Shown here piece after piece: positions 1 through 11,883 of a stretch of 64,000 nucleotides of DNA. Source of the stretch: Anaerolineaceae bacterium (GTDB lineage Bacteria; Chloroflexota; Anaerolineae; Anaerolineales; UBA11657); NCBI GenBank assembly GCA_003569365.1, contig BGOS01000006.1, positions 1-64,000 of the forward strand. Reading direction: 5' to 3'. The position numbers and the translations under genes are program-made. Below the pieces are notes generated by a model. The model worked only from the letters and a program-made list of their open reading frames with translations. It was not told the DNA's origin and did not search any database. Numbering within the stretch: the stretch's first letter is position 1; each line of letters opens with the position of its first letter.

Positions 1-1001
1 CCGGGTAAGTGAGGCCAAGATGCTCGTAAGCCAGGCGCGTAGCAACGCGGCCACGACCAGTGCGTTCCAGAAATCCCAGCTGCAGCAGGTACGGCTCATA
101 CACATCCATGATAGTGTCAGCTTCCTCGCTGATTGAAGCCGCAACGGTTTCGAGGCCAACCGGGCCGCCGCCAAACTTATGAATAATGGCGGCCAGCAGC
201 CGCCGGTCAATTTCATCCAGGCCAACTGATCCACTTCAAGCAGGTCCAGCGCTGCATCAGCTACCGAGCGGCTTACAAAGCCGGCAGCCCGCACCTGGGC
301 GTAGTCGCGCACGCGCTTCAAAAAGACGCAGCTCCACGCGTGGCGTACCCGCGCGCGCGCCGCGCAATCTCCGTCACACCGGCCGCATCAACCGGCAGGT
401 GCAGCATGCCCGCAGCGCGCAGCACAATCGCCTCCATCGCAGCCAAATCATAAAAGTCCAACCGGAAAATTACGCCAAAGCGCGTGCGCAGCGGCGCAGT
501 GATGAGCGCCAGGCGCGTGGTAGCGCCAATCACCGTGAAGCGCGGCAGCTTCAACCGGATGTTGCGCGCGCCAGGCCCCTTCCCCACCACCAAGTCCAGC
601 GCGTAATCTTCCATCGCCGGATACAACACCTCTTCCACCGCGCGGCCCAAGCGGTGCACCTCATCTATGAACAACACATCGCCTTCGCGCAAGTTGGTCA
701 GAATTGCAGCCAGATCACCCTGCCGTTCGATCACGGGCCCGGCCGTGATCTTGATGTTCACGCCCATTTCTTTGGCCATCACATGCGCAAGCGTGGTCTT
801 GCCCAAGCCCGGCGGCCCATAGAAAAGAATGTGATCAAGCGGCTCTTTGCGGGCCAGCGCGGCCTCAACCACAATTTCGAGGTTGGCTTTAACTTTGTCC
901 TGCCCGATGACATCCGCCAGCTTTTGCGGACGCAGTGCCGCATCCACTACATCCTCAGCTTGTGGCTGCGGCGAAATCACGCGTTCTTCAGACTGTGCCA
1001 T
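1..1001 (-). CDS. ruvB: Holliday junction branch-migration helicase RuvB, frameshifted, 3' end outside window
   Basis: RuvB is the hexameric AAA+ motor that drives Holliday junction migration with RuvA during recombinational repair. The first 220 or so residues read cleanly: Walker A GPPGLGKT at 62-69, Walker B FIDEVH near 111-116, and sensor IGATTR near 158. The frame then breaks at three short runs: CCC at 348-350 and AAAAA at 320-324 each have one base too many, and CC at 222-223 has one too few. Repairing them gives the normal C-terminal winged helix (KRVRDYAQ, then [13 protein letters not shown], then [13 protein letters not shown]) up to the window edge. Three errors in one core gene point to sequence error rather than decay. 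The start is ATG with a purine-rich AGGGGGG stretch upstream. Confidence 0.93.
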
Positions 1002-1356
1002 TTAAGTTACGCCCCCCTTTGCAGGAGCTCCTAATTTCAAACCAAGTAAAGCGCAGTCCACCCTTTCGAACTAACGGTTGCCAATAATGAGGAATTACCA
1101 CGTGCATTTCAATATTTTACGATAACACGCGTAACACCGGCAAGGCAGCTTAGATACCGGCAAAGACGCACACCCCGCCCTAATCATCGACCCTGCCACG
1201 CAGCAGCCAACCCGGTCAGGCAGAGCATGGACACAGAAGCTGTGCAAGCAGTGATGCAGCTCACGGCCGCGCTGCCGGGCACCACTCGCGCTGGGTTACA
1301 ATGCGCCCTCAACAAGCGTGGCCGCATAGTTACGGCGCGCTTCTGCGGCAAATCAC
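1002..1356. other. Intergenic region between ruvB and the GT-C-like gene
   Basis: A divergent 355-base gap. It holds a good promoter for ruvB (1084-1112). A possible -10 (TACAAT near 1297-1302) faces the plus-strand gene but has no convincing -35. Open reading frames here overlap each other in conflicting frames and have no family features. No repeat or structured RNA was recognised. Confidence 0.5.
1084..1112 (-). promoter_or_regulatory. Predicted sigma-70-type promoter of ruvB
   Basis: On the minus strand TTGAAA (1107-1112) is followed after 17 bases by CATTAT (1084-1089). The leader to the ruvB ATG would be about 75 bases. Confidence 0.5.
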
Positions 1357-2855
1357 ATGCAGGCACAAGCCCCACTCACTACAACTCCGTTCGCAGACCG
1401 CACCACAAAACTCCTGCTGGCAGTGCTTGCAGCCTGCGTAATGCTGGGCACTGCCACAATGTTCTTTGGCGACTTTCTTGATTACGGCGCAGAGTCCACC
1501 AGCATCGCGGCGCTGCAGCGCGTGGCTGGCGGCCTGCCGCACCTCACTGGCGTCACCGAAACTCCAATTCACTTAAACCCCTACAGCGGATATTTTTATT
1601 GGGGACTTGCACCCCTCATGCGCCTCGTTGGCCCCGCCGACGTTTGGCTTGTTGCATTTGTTGCGCGCGCCGCAATTTTGCTGCTGGTTGTGGCCATCTT
1701 TCTTGGCGCAGTGCTGTTTCAATCGCCGCTCCAAGCTATTTGCATTAGCGCACCCGCAGCTGCGCTCACACTCCTGATGATTGCATCGCTGGACCTGGGA
1801 CTGCTGCTATCAATCCGCCCTGATCTGCCGGCAGCATTTTTTGAGCTGGTTGTTTTCTATCTGGCATGGGAGCTTCTCTTTCGCAAAAAGCTGGCGATGA
1901 TTCCTGCTGCCACGCTTGTGGGCTTGGCTGCCGCGCTGGCCTGCGCCTTCCGGCTGAACAGCGTTACGATTTTTCTGGGTGTACTGATTGCACTTGCGCT
2001 TGAGCGCCGCGGCAAGATGCTGCTGTGGTGCGCTGCCAGCTTTGCTGCATTCACAGCTGCGCTGCTTGCTTTGCTCTGGCTTGGCTACAGCGCTGCGGGC
2101 CTTGAGAATGCGCTGCTGATGACGCAGGGCGAGTTCTACTCAGATTTGGGGGCACTATCGCGCGTAATGGAACGCGCCGTAGCAGGCTTGGTGATTCAAC
2201 GCTTGCCGCTGTATCTGTTGGTTATCGCCGGTATTGCAACCCTCCACAAGTCTGAGCCCGCTGCGGCGCGCCTGTACGCGTGCTGCCTGCTTAGCGGTTA
2301 TCTGCTGGCGTTTGCGGGTTTACTGCGCATCGGCGGGGGCGGCAACTATTTTCACAGCGCAGTCTTCCTCGGATTTCTGCCGGCAGCCGCAGGTTTGGAT
2401 AGCCTCTTTCGAAGCAGTGAGACTTCTGGCGTGCATCAGGGCGCGCGCCTGGCAATCATTTTGTACGTGGCTGCGCTGGCTTTTGCGCCGCTCTTCCTTG
2501 CATTGAACAACATTGTCTACCGTTCCGGCAGGCACCCGTGGGCGGCCACGCGCGCCTACTTGGAAGAAAACATCGGCGCGGGCAAAGTTTACGCCAGCGA
2601 TAGCACCGCCATACTGTACTTCAGCGACCGCATCCTGCTGGGCCCATATTCGGAAACCGCACTCGGCATTAACAATAATCTCAAGCCATTCTTGCCACAA
2701 ATTGAGCGCGCTTGGCGACGCAGGAATTCAAGGCTGCGGTAATCGTATCCCGCACCTGTGCGGATTGGAAGCCGACTGGTATCTTTGCTTCCCAGCTAAA
2801 CCAGCTGACGCGCTTAGGCCACCGCGAAGGATCGATCTGTGTCTTTATGCCGTGA
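1357..2855 (+). CDS. Polytopic membrane protein resembling GT-C glycosyltransferases, one frameshift
   Basis: About 500 residues once repaired. It has many hydrophobic segments from residue 18 onward, a first extracytoplasmic loop with an acidic patch (FGDFLDYGAES, about 36-46), and a soluble C-terminal part after about residue 390. This layout fits lipid-linked-sugar GT-C enzymes or related mannosyltransferase-like membrane proteins, but no diagnostic motif fixes the donor or acceptor. The frame as read stops at 2742. One extra T in the TT at 2712-2713 would give a C-terminus containing FKAAVIVSRTCADWKPTGIF and ending CVFMP at 2855, which is why the longer end is chosen. No clear ribosome binding site precedes the ATG. 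Function is uncertain. Confidence 0.6.
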
Positions 2856-3023
2856 CGCGGCAGTGGCATAGTTCCGCTGCGCTAACGGGCAACTCCAGAG
2901 CGCGAGCAGAACAATTTTAAAAGTTTATTGTCCGGCTGCCAGCCCACCCGCTGCATAAAGCTGTCTCAGCCACCCGGCTTGAATTACTATGCGTTAAAAT
3001 GCGGCACAGCGAGAACTGAAATA

Positions 3024-3647
3024 ATGTCAAACGTATTTCCATCCACCCATCCATTGGTCGCGCACAAGCTTGCGAAGCTGCGCAGCATTGCTACAACCCA
3101 TAAAGAATTTCGCGAGCTGATCCGCGAAATAAGCATTCTGCTGGCAGTGGACGCCACGCGGGCGCTTACTGTGCGCGATGTTGCCGTGACTACACCGATG
3201 GGGCCCGCAAGTGGACAGACGCTGGACGGAACGATTGGGCTGGTGCCGGTGTTGCGCGCCGGCCTCGGCATGGTGGAGGGAATTTGGGAAATGATGCCCG
3301 GTGCCGCCGTGTGGCACATCGGGCTAAAGCGCGACGAACGCACGCTGGAGCCGGTGCAATATTACGCAAACAAACCGGACACGACAAAAGTTCAGGTATG
3401 CCTGGTGCTGGATCCGATGCTTGCAACCGGCGGATCGGCATCGGCGACCTGCGCGCTATTGAAGAGCTGGGGCATGCAGACGCTGATTTACATTGGGTTA
3501 ATTGCAGCACCGGAAGGCGTGGCGCGGCTGCAAGCGGACCATCCCGATGTGCCGATTTATGTTGCGGCGATCGACGCGCACTTAAATTCAGTGGGCTACA
3601 TCATACCCGGCTTGGGTGATGCCGGCGACAGGCAATTTGGCACCTGA
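3024..3647 (+). CDS. upp: Uracil phosphoribosyltransferase
   Basis: Converts uracil and PRPP to UMP in pyrimidine salvage; cytosolic. The 207-residue protein has the usual family length. It shows the PRPP-binding stretch VLDPMLATGGSA at about 132-143 and the uracil-binding C-terminus IPGLGDAGDRQFGT. The start at 3024 (MSNVFPSTHPLVAHKLAKLR) matches the family N-terminus; an in-frame upstream extension to 2928 has no family similarity and was trimmed. It stands alone between two unrelated plus-strand genes, so it is probably transcribed separately or with the gene upstream. Confidence 0.96.
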   Translation: MSNVFPSTHPLVAHKLAKLRSIATTHKEFRELIREISILLAVDATRALTVRDVAVTTPMGPASGQTLDGTIGLVPVLRAGLGMVEGIWEMMPGAAVWHIGLKRDERTLEPVQYYANKPDTTKVQVCLVLDPMLATGGSASATCALLKSWGMQTLIYIGLIAAPEGVARLQADHPDVPIYVAAIDAHLNSVGYIIPGLGDAGDRQFGT

Positions 3648-3838
3648 CAAAATTGCTTCGTTCGCACGGCGCGACCCGTCCACAGCAGCCGTGGTTACAA
3701 CTGACCTCGGGTTGCATCCAATCTGCGTTTACCAACTGCGAACACAAACTGTCGCCCACTCCGCTGGTGTGATGTGCAGTAAGTTCGAGATGCCTCCGCC
3801 CAAAACAAGTTGCCGCTCAAATAGAAATTCTCACTGAC

Positions 3839-4905
3839 ATGACCACCGCACTGATTGTGTTTTCAACAGCGCTGGCTGCCAGCGTGCTCTGCACGCCACT
3901 GGCTGGCTGGCTGGGGCGCCGGTTGCGGCTGGTTGACACCCCGGACGGCCGCCATCAGCACGCCGGCACCATTCGCGACTGGGCGGTGTGGGGCTTGTGC
4001 TGGCGCTGTTTGCCGGTTGTGCCATGGCATGGTGGCTGGACGCGCCCGCCGGCGGGCCGGACCGCCTGCGCATCGCGGGCATGCTGCTGGGCACGCTGTT
4101 TGTCTTTGGACTTGGATTGCTTGATGACTGGCGCGAACTCGGACCAATCCCGCAGCTGCTCGGACAATTGGCAGCTGCCGCAATTGCAATGTTGAGCACG
4201 GTATTCATTGAGCGCTTTACAAACCCGCTCAACGGCGAGCTGGTGGTGCTTAGCGGCTGGCTGCCGCTGGGGCCGCTGCTGATAGTCGCACTTACAAGCG
4301 TGTGGATCGCTGGCATGATGAACACCGTAAACTGGCTGGACGGCCTTGACGGGCTGGCTGCGGGCGTGGGCGCGATTGCGGCGCTGCTCTTTGCGGCGCA
4401 TATGTACAGCGTTGGCCAACCGCCGGTGGCGCTGTTTGCGCTGGCGCTGGCGGGCGCGTGCATTGGCTTTCTGCCATTTAACTTCAGCCCTGCACGCGTG
4501 TTTCTGGGCAGCGCCGGCGTGTTCACCATCGGCTTCCAGTTGGCTGCGCTTTCCATTCTTGCGCCCGCCCGCTTTGCCACCGCATTGCTGGTGCTTGCAG
4601 TTCCCATCACAGACACATTCTGGCGCATTCTGATGCGCATACGCAGCGGCCGCTCCCCGCTGCACGGAGATCGCGGGCATTTGCATTTCCGGCTGCTCGA
4701 CCGCGGCTACCGGCAAAACCGCATCGTGCTTGGCTATTGGGTGTTGTGCGCAGTGCTCGGGCTGCTGTCGTTGCTGCCCGTCGCGCGCATCTACAAGCTG
4801 GGAACGCTGGCTGCGGTGCTGGCCGGCGCCAGCATTGCCTTAGCCCGGCTCTCAAGCCCGAAGCAGTTGACCCCCGCGCAGCCGCCACAGCAGCGCCTCG
4901 AGTAA
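3839..4905 (+). CDS. WecA/MraY-family undecaprenyl-phosphate sugar-1-phosphate transferase, one frameshift
   Basis: Members move a sugar-1-phosphate (often GlcNAc-1-P) from a UDP-sugar to undecaprenyl phosphate in the membrane, starting cell-wall polymer or glycan synthesis. Seen here: N-terminal RLRLVDTPDGRHQHAGTI, then GLGLLDDW, the metal-binding VNWLDGLDGLA motif, and the cytoplasmic HLHFRLLDRGY motif of the WecA/TagO branch. The frame breaks at about 3973, where CC has become C (expected ATT CCG CGA CTG GGC). Restoring it joins the two halves into about 355 residues. The 3' end overlaps the convergent membrane-protein gene by 54 bases. WecA-like is favoured over MraY because of the HLHFRLLDRG motif and the absence of mur genes nearby. 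Confidence 0.88.
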
Positions 4906-5616
4906 ATACAACAACGGCAGCAACAGCAGATCCAGCAGAATTGTTATGCACAAAGCCACATTCGCAGCACTGGCCAAGCTCCAGGCAACCCCACCCAATG
5001 CAACGCGCACGAGCGGCAGCATGCCAAGCAAGTACCCGCCCAGCGCCAGGCCACCCAACACGGCAGCAGCAGCCGGCAAAGCCCGCCGGTCTGAGGCACT
5101 GGGCAGCATCGTGTTGCTGCACGCAAAAAGCAGATAGACCCACAACCACAAATCCGGCCGCAGCCAAACCTCAGCCAGCAAAGCGCGTAGCTGAATGGCT
5201 TCAGCTGCCGCCGCAGCTGTCCATAACCGGCCCAAGCCAAGGCGTGCGCTAATCAAGCTCACCAACACAATCCCGGCCACCAGCGGGGCGGTTCCCACAA
5301 ACGCAGCCCGCGCAAAGTTCATTTGCTCCGTTTTCACATAACCAAGGCGCACCGATCCATCGCGCTGGCGCTGCGGCCAGAGTGAGATCTCAAGGTCGCG
5401 CAATCCTAAAAAGCGCGCCACAATCCAATGGCTGGCCTCATGCAGCGCAACTCCCGGCAAAAATAGCAGCTGAAACGCAAGCAAAGCCGCATGTTCGTTG
5501 CGAATCAACAACAGCAGGATCAGCTGCGCGTGGCGGGTGACGCGGCTCTGCAGCCAGCCAACGAGGATCACACAAGCCAGCAGCCACAGCACCAAACCAA
5601 AGTTCGGCAGCGCCAC
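4852..5616 (-). CDS. Membrane protein with HEXXH-like motif, possible site-2-protease-like peptidase
   Basis: A 254-residue, mostly hydrophobic protein. The sequence HEASH lies at residues 59-63 in the second hydrophobic region, as in M50-type intramembrane zinc proteases or related M50-like membrane proteins. A second conserved Asp motif of M50 proteases was not identified, so protease activity is a guess. The start is GTG at 5616. It lies 65 bases downstream of tpiA on the same strand and could be the last gene of the gap-pgk-tpiA unit. Its 3' end overlaps the convergent WecA-like gene. Confidence 0.6.
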   Translation of the reverse strand: MALPNFGLVLWLLACVILVGWLQSRVTRHAQLILLLLIRNEHAALLAFQLLFLPGVALHEASHWIVARFLGLRDLEISLWPQRQRDGSVRLGYVKTEQMNFARAAFVGTAPLVAGIVLVSLISARLGLGRLWTAAAAAEAIQLRALLAEVWLRPDLWLWVYLLFACSNTMLPSASDRRALPAAAAVLGGLALGGYLLGMLPLVRVALGGVAWSLASAANVALCITILLDLLLLPLLYLLEALLWRLRGGQLLRA

Positions 5617-5681
5617 AGAGTTTAGAGTTGGAGTGCGGACTTATTCACGTTTTAGCATGCAGCGCTGCCCACCGGGGCAAC

Positions 5682-6440
5682 TTAGGCTGCATTGCGCACA
5701 ATATCAACAAAGCCGCCGGTTGTGAGGCTTGCGCCACCAACCAGCGCACCATCAATATCCGGTTGCGCCATGAACTCGGCAATGTTGCCGCCTTTTACGC
5801 TGCCACCATACTGCACCCGCACCTGCTGCGCCAACGCCCCGCCAAACATTTGTGTTAGCACCGCCCGCACACTTTCGCCGCATACTATATTTGCGCCTGC
5901 CGCAGTTGCCGCCCGCCCGGAACCAATCGCCCAAACAGGCTCATACGCAACCACGGTGTTGGCCACATCCGCCGCAGCAATCTGCGCGTACGCAATGCGC
6001 ACCTGCCGTTCCACCACCAGCGCGGTTTGCGCCGCTTCATACTCCGGCAAACTCTCACCCACACAAATAATCGGCCGCAAGCCATGCGCCAGCACGGCCA
6101 CCGCCTTGCGCCCCACTTGCTCATCCGTCTCCCCAAAAAACTGGCGCCGCTCAGAGTGCCCCACAATCACATACTGGCACAGCCCGGCCAGCATGCCAGC
6201 GGCAACCTCGCCCGTGAACGCACCACTTTCTTCCGTGTGCACGTTTTGCGCGCCCAGTTTGAGATGGGAACCTAGTAACACCTGCGCCACTGCGGCGAGC
6301 CCAACAAACGGCGGGCAAAGCACCACTTCCACAGCTTGCGGGCCGGCCAGCGCCGCACGGATGGCTGCTGCCAACTCCGCGCTTTCATCCGGCCGCTTGT
6401 TCATCTTCCAGTTGCCGGCAACAATCGGAATTCTGTTCAA
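5682..6440 (-). CDS. tpiA: Triose-phosphate isomerase
   Basis: Interconverts dihydroxyacetone phosphate and glyceraldehyde 3-phosphate. It has the family signatures GNWKMNK near the N-terminus, GHSERRQFFGE with the catalytic His, AYEPVWAIGSGR with the catalytic Glu, and YGGSVKGGN for phosphate binding. The TTG at 6440 is chosen as start: it gives 252 residues (usual about 250) and has GAGG eight bases upstream. A longer in-frame version from 6485 adds 15 residues with no family match. It is third in the gap-pgk-tpiA operon. Confidence 0.95.
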   Translation of the reverse strand: MNRIPIVAGNWKMNKRPDESAELAAAIRAALAGPQAVEVVLCPPFVGLAAVAQVLLGSHLKLGAQNVHTEESGAFTGEVAAGMLAGLCQYVIVGHSERRQFFGETDEQVGRKAVAVLAHGLRPIICVGESLPEYEAAQTALVVERQVRIAYAQIAAADVANTVVAYEPVWAIGSGRAATAAGANIVCGESVRAVLTQMFGGALAQQVRVQYGGSVKGGNIAEFMAQPDIDGALVGGASLTTGGFVDIVRNAA

Positions 6441-6539
6441 TGATCCATCCTCAAAACCAAGTCGAAGTAACGCGCGCTGCCGCAATCACCGCAAGCCTGC
6501 CCGCATGCCGCAGCTCCAGATGATCCAAGCTGCCAAACA

Positions 6540-7718
6540 TTAGCGGTCATTCAACGCTTCCACACCCGGCAAAATCCGGCCTTCCAAAAATTCCAAGCTG
6601 GCCCCACCGCCGGTGGAGATGTGAGTGATGCGCCCCGCCAAGCCCGCACCGTGAATGGCAGCCACCGAGTCTCCACCACCCACAATCGAAGTTGCACCGC
6701 AATCAGCCACAAGGCGCGCCACTGCATTTGTGCCGGCAGCAAACGGCGCCAGCTCAAACACGCCCATCGGCCCGTTCCACACCACCAGCTTGCAGCCGTG
6801 CAACGCAGCGCCAAAGCGCTCCACGGTCTGCGGCCCGATATCCAACATGCGCCAGCCATCCGGCACACCCTCGGCCACCGCAATCGTTTGCACCTTCGCA
6901 TCGGCGCCAAAGCGATCACCGAGGACTGCGTCTAGCGGCAGCAGAATGCGGTCACCATGGGTGTGCAGCAACGCGCGCGCCGTGTCCAGCGCACTCTCCT
7001 CCACCAATGAGGCACCCAGTGCCAGCCCTTGTGCGCGCAAGAAAGTATTTGCCATGCCGCCACCGATTAACATTTTGTCGGCCTTCTGCAGCAAGTTTTG
7101 GATAACGCCAATCTTGTCAGAGATTTTTGCGCCGCCAAGAATGGCAACGTAGGGGTGCTGCGGAGTCAAAACAGCCTGCCCCAGATACCGCAGCTCAGCC
7201 TCCATCAACAGGCCCGCCACCGCCGGCAGCAATTTCGCAACACCAACCGTTGACGCATGTGCGCGATGCGCCGAACCAAACGCATCGTTGACGTAGATTT
7301 CAGCATGTGCCGCAAGCTGCGCAGCAAAGCCAGGATCATTCTTCTCCTCGCCGGAGTGGAAGCGCGTATTTTCCAGCAGCAGCACTTCGCCCGCTGCAAG
7401 GCTCTGCGCCTGATTGGCTGCTGCACTGCCCACACAATCCGCCGCAAAGTTAATCTTGCGGCCGGGCAGCAGCTCGGACAACGCCGGCAGTACCGGCCGC
7501 AATGAAAACTCCGGCTCGGGGCCATGCTTCGGCCGCCCAAAGTGCGAGCACAAGATAACTGCAGCCGACTGTGCCAACAGATGCTGAATTGTCGGGAGGG
7601 CAGCCCGGATGCGCGTATCGTCAGCCACCGCGCCATCCTTGAGCGGTACATTGAAATCCACGCGCACAAGCACCCGCTTGCGCTGCAGATCAACGTCTAG
7701 GACAGTTTGCTTGTTCAT
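6540..7718 (-). CDS. pgk: Phosphoglycerate kinase
   Basis: Makes ATP and 3-phosphoglycerate from 1,3-bisphosphoglycerate. The 392-residue length is typical. Visible signatures are [40 protein letters not shown] and the C-terminal nucleotide-binding GGGDSVAAI. It starts 59 bases after gap and ends 99 bases before tpiA, so the three form a glycolytic operon read right to left. Confidence 0.97.
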   Translation of the reverse strand: MNKQTVLDVDLQRKRVLVRVDFNVPLKDGAVADDTRIRAALPTIQHLLAQSAAVILCSHFGRPKHGPEPEFSLRPVLPALSELLPGRKINFAADCVGSAAANQAQSLAAGEVLLLENTRFHSGEEKNDPGFAAQLAAHAEIYVNDAFGSAHRAHASTVGVAKLLPAVAGLLMEAELRYLGQAVLTPQHPYVAILGGAKISDKIGVIQNLLQKADKMLIGGGMANTFLRAQGLALGASLVEESALDTARALLHTHGDRILLPLDAVLGDRFGADAKVQTIAVAEGVPDGWRMLDIGPQTVERFGAALHGCKLVVWNGPMGVFELAPFAAGTNAVARLVADCGATSIVGGGDSVAAIHGAGLAGRITHISTGGGASLEFLEGRILPGVEALNDR

Positions 7719-7777
7719 CCAAACTTAATCCCGACCAACAACTTGGCCGACCCCCACATCGTTGGTACCCCGATCCG

Positions 7778-8836
<1,059 letters not shown>

Positions 8837-8939
8837 CTAAATCTTGTTGAATTGTATCCAGCCGAACTCAAAGTCTATGCCAGCCTTGGAAATACTTCCA
8901 GCGCCAGCCTGAAAGTTACCAAGCTGGCGTTTCTCCGCG

Positions 8940-10235
8940 TCAACCGGGCGTTCGCAGCTCGCCCAGCAAGCCGATCAATATTTCTGCAAGCTTGGCCGAA
9001 TCGTGGCGCCAAGGATGCTCGCGATCACACAAGTCTGCTGCCACCGTCCGGCACCCGGGCACAGGCTCGCCCAACGCCACCCAGCTCATATTTGGCAGCA
9101 GCTCTCCGTGCTGGTTTTCATTTGCAAGCACATTCGCAAACAACACATCGCCAGTGTGCGCTTGCAACGCGCGCACATGATCAGCCACAGAAAACCCGTC
9201 AGTCTCACCAAGCTGCGTCGCCATGTTGCATACCTGAACTTTGAGCGCAGTACTGTTGCGCACAGCATCGGCCAATTCGCGCAGCAGAAGATTTGGCAAG
9301 ATGCTTGTGTACAAACTTCCCGGACCCGCCACAATCAGATCGGCCGCCAAAATTGCCTGCAGCGCAACTGGAAACGCTGCGGGCGCATCTGGCTCAAGAT
9401 ACACGCGCTCAATGCGGCCGATGCTGCCGGGTATGGACGCCTCGCCAAGCACGCGTTTCAACGGCGCGTTATCACCGTCGCGCACCTCCGCGCAAAGTGT
9501 CACGGTTTGCAAGGTGGATGGAACCACGCGCCCGCGGATCGCCAGCACCTTGCTGGCTTCCTGCAGCCCGCGCTCAAATGAACCCGTGATATCCGCAAGC
9601 GCCGTGATAAATAAATTGCCAAGCGAATGTCCGTCCAGCGTATCGTCACCAAAGCGGTAGCGAAAGAGCTGCGTTAGCAGCGTCTCATCATCCGCCAATG
9701 CGGTGATGCAGTTGCGAAAATCGCCCGGCGGCAGCACGCCCAAATCTCGCCGCAAACGCCCCGACGAACCGCCATCATCAGCCACTGTAACAATCGCCGT
9801 GATGTTGCTGCTGTGCGCCTTGAGCCCGCGCAGCAAAGTAGCAAGGCCCGTACCGCCGCCAATCGCAACCACGCGCGGCCCGCGGCCGAGGCGCTGGCGC
9901 TGCGCGGCCACTGATGCGATCGACTGGCCCGCCGGTAACAGCGGATGCAAAACTATTCGTGCCAACCGCAGCGCTGCGTAGGCAATCGCTACAAAACCGG
10001 TGCCGCCAAAAATACCCGCCCGCACCGGCCACGGCAAAACCTGCAAGCCAAGATATCCAAGCCACGCCGGCACACTAACAATGCGCTTGAACTCGGCGAG
10101 CAATGTGGCGAACGCAAATGAAGCAAGTGCGACGCCCAGAGCAAACATCAGGATCCACTTCCCGCCGCTCCACGCAACTTGCAGCCAGTCCCCAACGCGC
10201 CTTTTCCACCGGCCAAAACCACCGTGATGCTGCAT
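8940..10235 (-). CDS. YvcK/CofD-family protein (gluconeogenesis-factor type) with N-terminal membrane anchor
   Basis: YvcK/MgfK proteins bind UDP-sugars and affect cell shape and peptidoglycan under gluconeogenic conditions in Bacillus; the family is related to CofD transferases. This one has two hydrophobic segments in its first 90 or so residues, then the nucleotide-binding core VVAIGGGTGLATLLRGLK, VTVADDGGSSGRLR and GDFRNCITALA, and later IVAGPGSLYTSILPN. The start at 10235 (MQHHGGFGRW) is preferred because TACAAT sits eight bases upstream, as in a leaderless message. In-frame alternatives are ATG at 10244 and TTG at 10268. It lies upstream of gap with a 118-base gap, so the two may be linked. 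Confidence 0.85.
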   Translation of the reverse strand: MQHHGGFGRWKRRVGDWLQVAWSGGKWILMFALGVALASFAFATLLAEFKRIVSVPAWLGYLGLQVLPWPVRAGIFGGTGFVAIAYAALRLARIVLHPLLPAGQSIASVAAQRQRLGRGPRVVAIGGGTGLATLLRGLKAHSSNITAIVTVADDGGSSGRLRRDLGVLPPGDFRNCITALADDETLLTQLFRYRFGDDTLDGHSLGNLFITALADITGSFERGLQEASKVLAIRGRVVPSTLQTVTLCAEVRDGDNAPLKRVLGEASIPGSIGRIERVYLEPDAPAAFPVALQAILAADLIVAGPGSLYTSILPNLLLRELADAVRNSTALKVQVCNMATQLGETDGFSVADHVRALQAHTGDVLFANVLANENQHGELLPNMSWVALGEPVPGCRTVAADLCDREHPWRHDSAKLAEILIGLLGELRTPG

Positions 10236-10290
10236 AACCAACATTGTACGCCACTGGCTGCAAGCCAAGCGCCTTTGCCAAAGCGCCTGC

Positions 10291-10319
10291 TTTACGTCCG
10301 GCGGCTCAACCGATATAAT
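10291..10319 (+). promoter_or_regulatory. Predicted promoter of tRNA-Pro
   Basis: TTTACG (10291-10296), 17 bases, then TATAAT (10314-10319). Transcription would begin a few bases before the tRNA at 10330. Confidence 0.6.
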
Positions 10320-10329
10320 GCTGAAAGTT

Positions 10330-10404
<75 letters not shown>

Positions 10405-10517
10405 CTAACTGCACAATGGTGTCCGCTGCGGAAACGAGTTCGACGTCGTCATGCCGGGCACCTTTGTCGTTAATCACACAACATCATTAAGGCCGGCGTT
10501 TTCGTGCCGCCGCCCAA

Positions 10518-10544
10518 GCGTGCGGCCTCCCAGCCGCCGCACGC
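10518..10544 (-). other. Stem-loop just downstream of xylA
   Basis: Perfect 9-bp stem GCGTGCGGC (10518-10526) with GCCGCACGC (10536-10544), a few bases after the xylA stop. There is no T run after it on the minus strand, so it is at best a weak or Rho-assisted terminator, or an RNA-stabilising hairpin. Confidence 0.4.
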
Positions 10545-10549
10545 GCGAC

Positions 10550-11716
10550 TTAGCGCACGCCCATCAATAACTCAAACAGCAGCTGGTCGAGGTGCTCATA
10601 CCCCAGATCGCGCGCACCCAGCGCCGGCCGGTCGAACACATGCGCCTTCAGCGCCGCAGCCCGCGTGGAGGAGTATGAGCCCAGTAAAGCGTCCGTTGCA
10701 GAATCACCTGCCGCTAGTTCCTTGAGCAGCATTTGGATCTCGCCGTCAGCGTTAAACTTTGCCGCCTTATCCTTAAGAATCAAGTAGGTGCGCATGCATC
10801 CCGCGGCAAACGCCTTCACACCCGCCGCGCCTTCCGTGCGATAAGCATGCGCATCGAAATGCCGTGATCCGGAATAGCCCACGTCCTCCAAAAACTTCAC
10901 CAGAAAAAATGCCTGCTTATAGTTCTGCGCCCCAAACCGGAAGTCCTGATCGTACCGGCCGGGATTCTGGTCATTCAAGTCGATATGAAATAGCTTGCCG
11001 GCATCCCATGCTTGCGCAACTGCATGCATGAAGTTCAGCCCCGCCATATGCTCATGGGCAACTTCCGGATTTACACCAACCATATCCGGATAGTCCAGCG
11101 TAGGAATAAACCCCAGCATGGCGCCCGTCGTGGGCAAATACAAATCCCCGCGCGGCTCATTTGGCTTCGCTTCCAGTGCAAACTTTAAGGCGTAACCCTG
11201 CTCGCGCACATACCCGCACAGAAAATTAAGGGCATCCCGAAAGCGCTTGCCGGCATCAAGCGGGCTGCGGCAGACGTCGGTCTCCGTGCCCTCGCGCCCG
11301 CCCCAAAACACATACACCTGCGCACCGAGCTCGACACCCAGATCAATCGACTGCATGGTTTTTTGCAAAGCCAAGGCCCGCACCTTGGGATCGTTGGATG
11401 TGAAAGCGCCATCCTTGAACGCTGGATCACTGAACAAGTTGGTGGTAGCCATCGGCACCACAAGACCGTGCTGCTTCAATGCATTCCTGAAGTCCGCAAC
11501 AATTCGTTTTCGATCTGCCAGGGTCGCATCAATCGGCACAAGATCGTTATCATGGAGATTGACACCGTATGCCCCCACATCAGCCAGCAGCCTCACTATT
11601 TCCAACGGCTTCAGCGCCGGCCGAACCGGTTCCCCAAATGGGTCGCGCCCCATGTTTCCGACCGTCCACATTCCAAATGTAAACTTATGCTCCGGTCCAG
11701 GTTGAAAATTTGACAT
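10550..11716 (-). CDS. xylA: Xylose isomerase (actinobacterial-type short form)
   Basis: Interconverts D-xylose and D-xylulose, and often D-glucose and D-fructose, using two divalent metals. At 388 residues it matches the Streptomyces-type short class. Conserved stretches seen: [20 protein letters not shown] with the catalytic His, [21 protein letters not shown] with a metal Glu, [26 protein letters not shown] and HFDAHAYR. The start has GAGG five bases upstream. No xylulokinase or sugar transporter is next to it, so the pathway partners must lie elsewhere. Confidence 0.97.
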   Translation of the reverse strand: MSNFQPGPEHKFTFGMWTVGNMGRDPFGEPVRPALKPLEIVRLLADVGAYGVNLHDNDLVPIDATLADRKRIVADFRNALKQHGLVVPMATTNLFSDPAFKDGAFTSNDPKVRALALQKTMQSIDLGVELGAQVYVFWGGREGTETDVCRSPLDAGKRFRDALNFLCGYVREQGYALKFALEAKPNEPRGDLYLPTTGAMLGFIPTLDYPDMVGVNPEVAHEHMAGLNFMHAVAQAWDAGKLFHIDLNDQNPGRYDQDFRFGAQNYKQAFFLVKFLEDVGYSGSRHFDAHAYRTEGAAGVKAFAAGCMRTYLILKDKAAKFNADGEIQMLLKELAAGDSATDALLGSYSSTRAAALKAHVFDRPALGARDLGYEHLDQLLFELLMGVR

Positions 11717-11883
11717 GTGAACCTCGCTTAGAAGAATGAATTGAGTGATTATAGCGGGGCAGCGGCGTCGACGAGCTGCCCCCGGCCGATACTAAGAGAG
11801 TGCTTCTCCAAGATAAATCGCATTGGCAGATAATGCACAACCATTGCCCCAATAACCGTACCGAAACATGGTAGAACAGCACA

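Noticed and set aside
1-1001. ruvB as a genuine pseudogene
   Set aside because: All three breaks are one-base run-length changes and the protein between them is perfectly conserved, as expected for sequence error.
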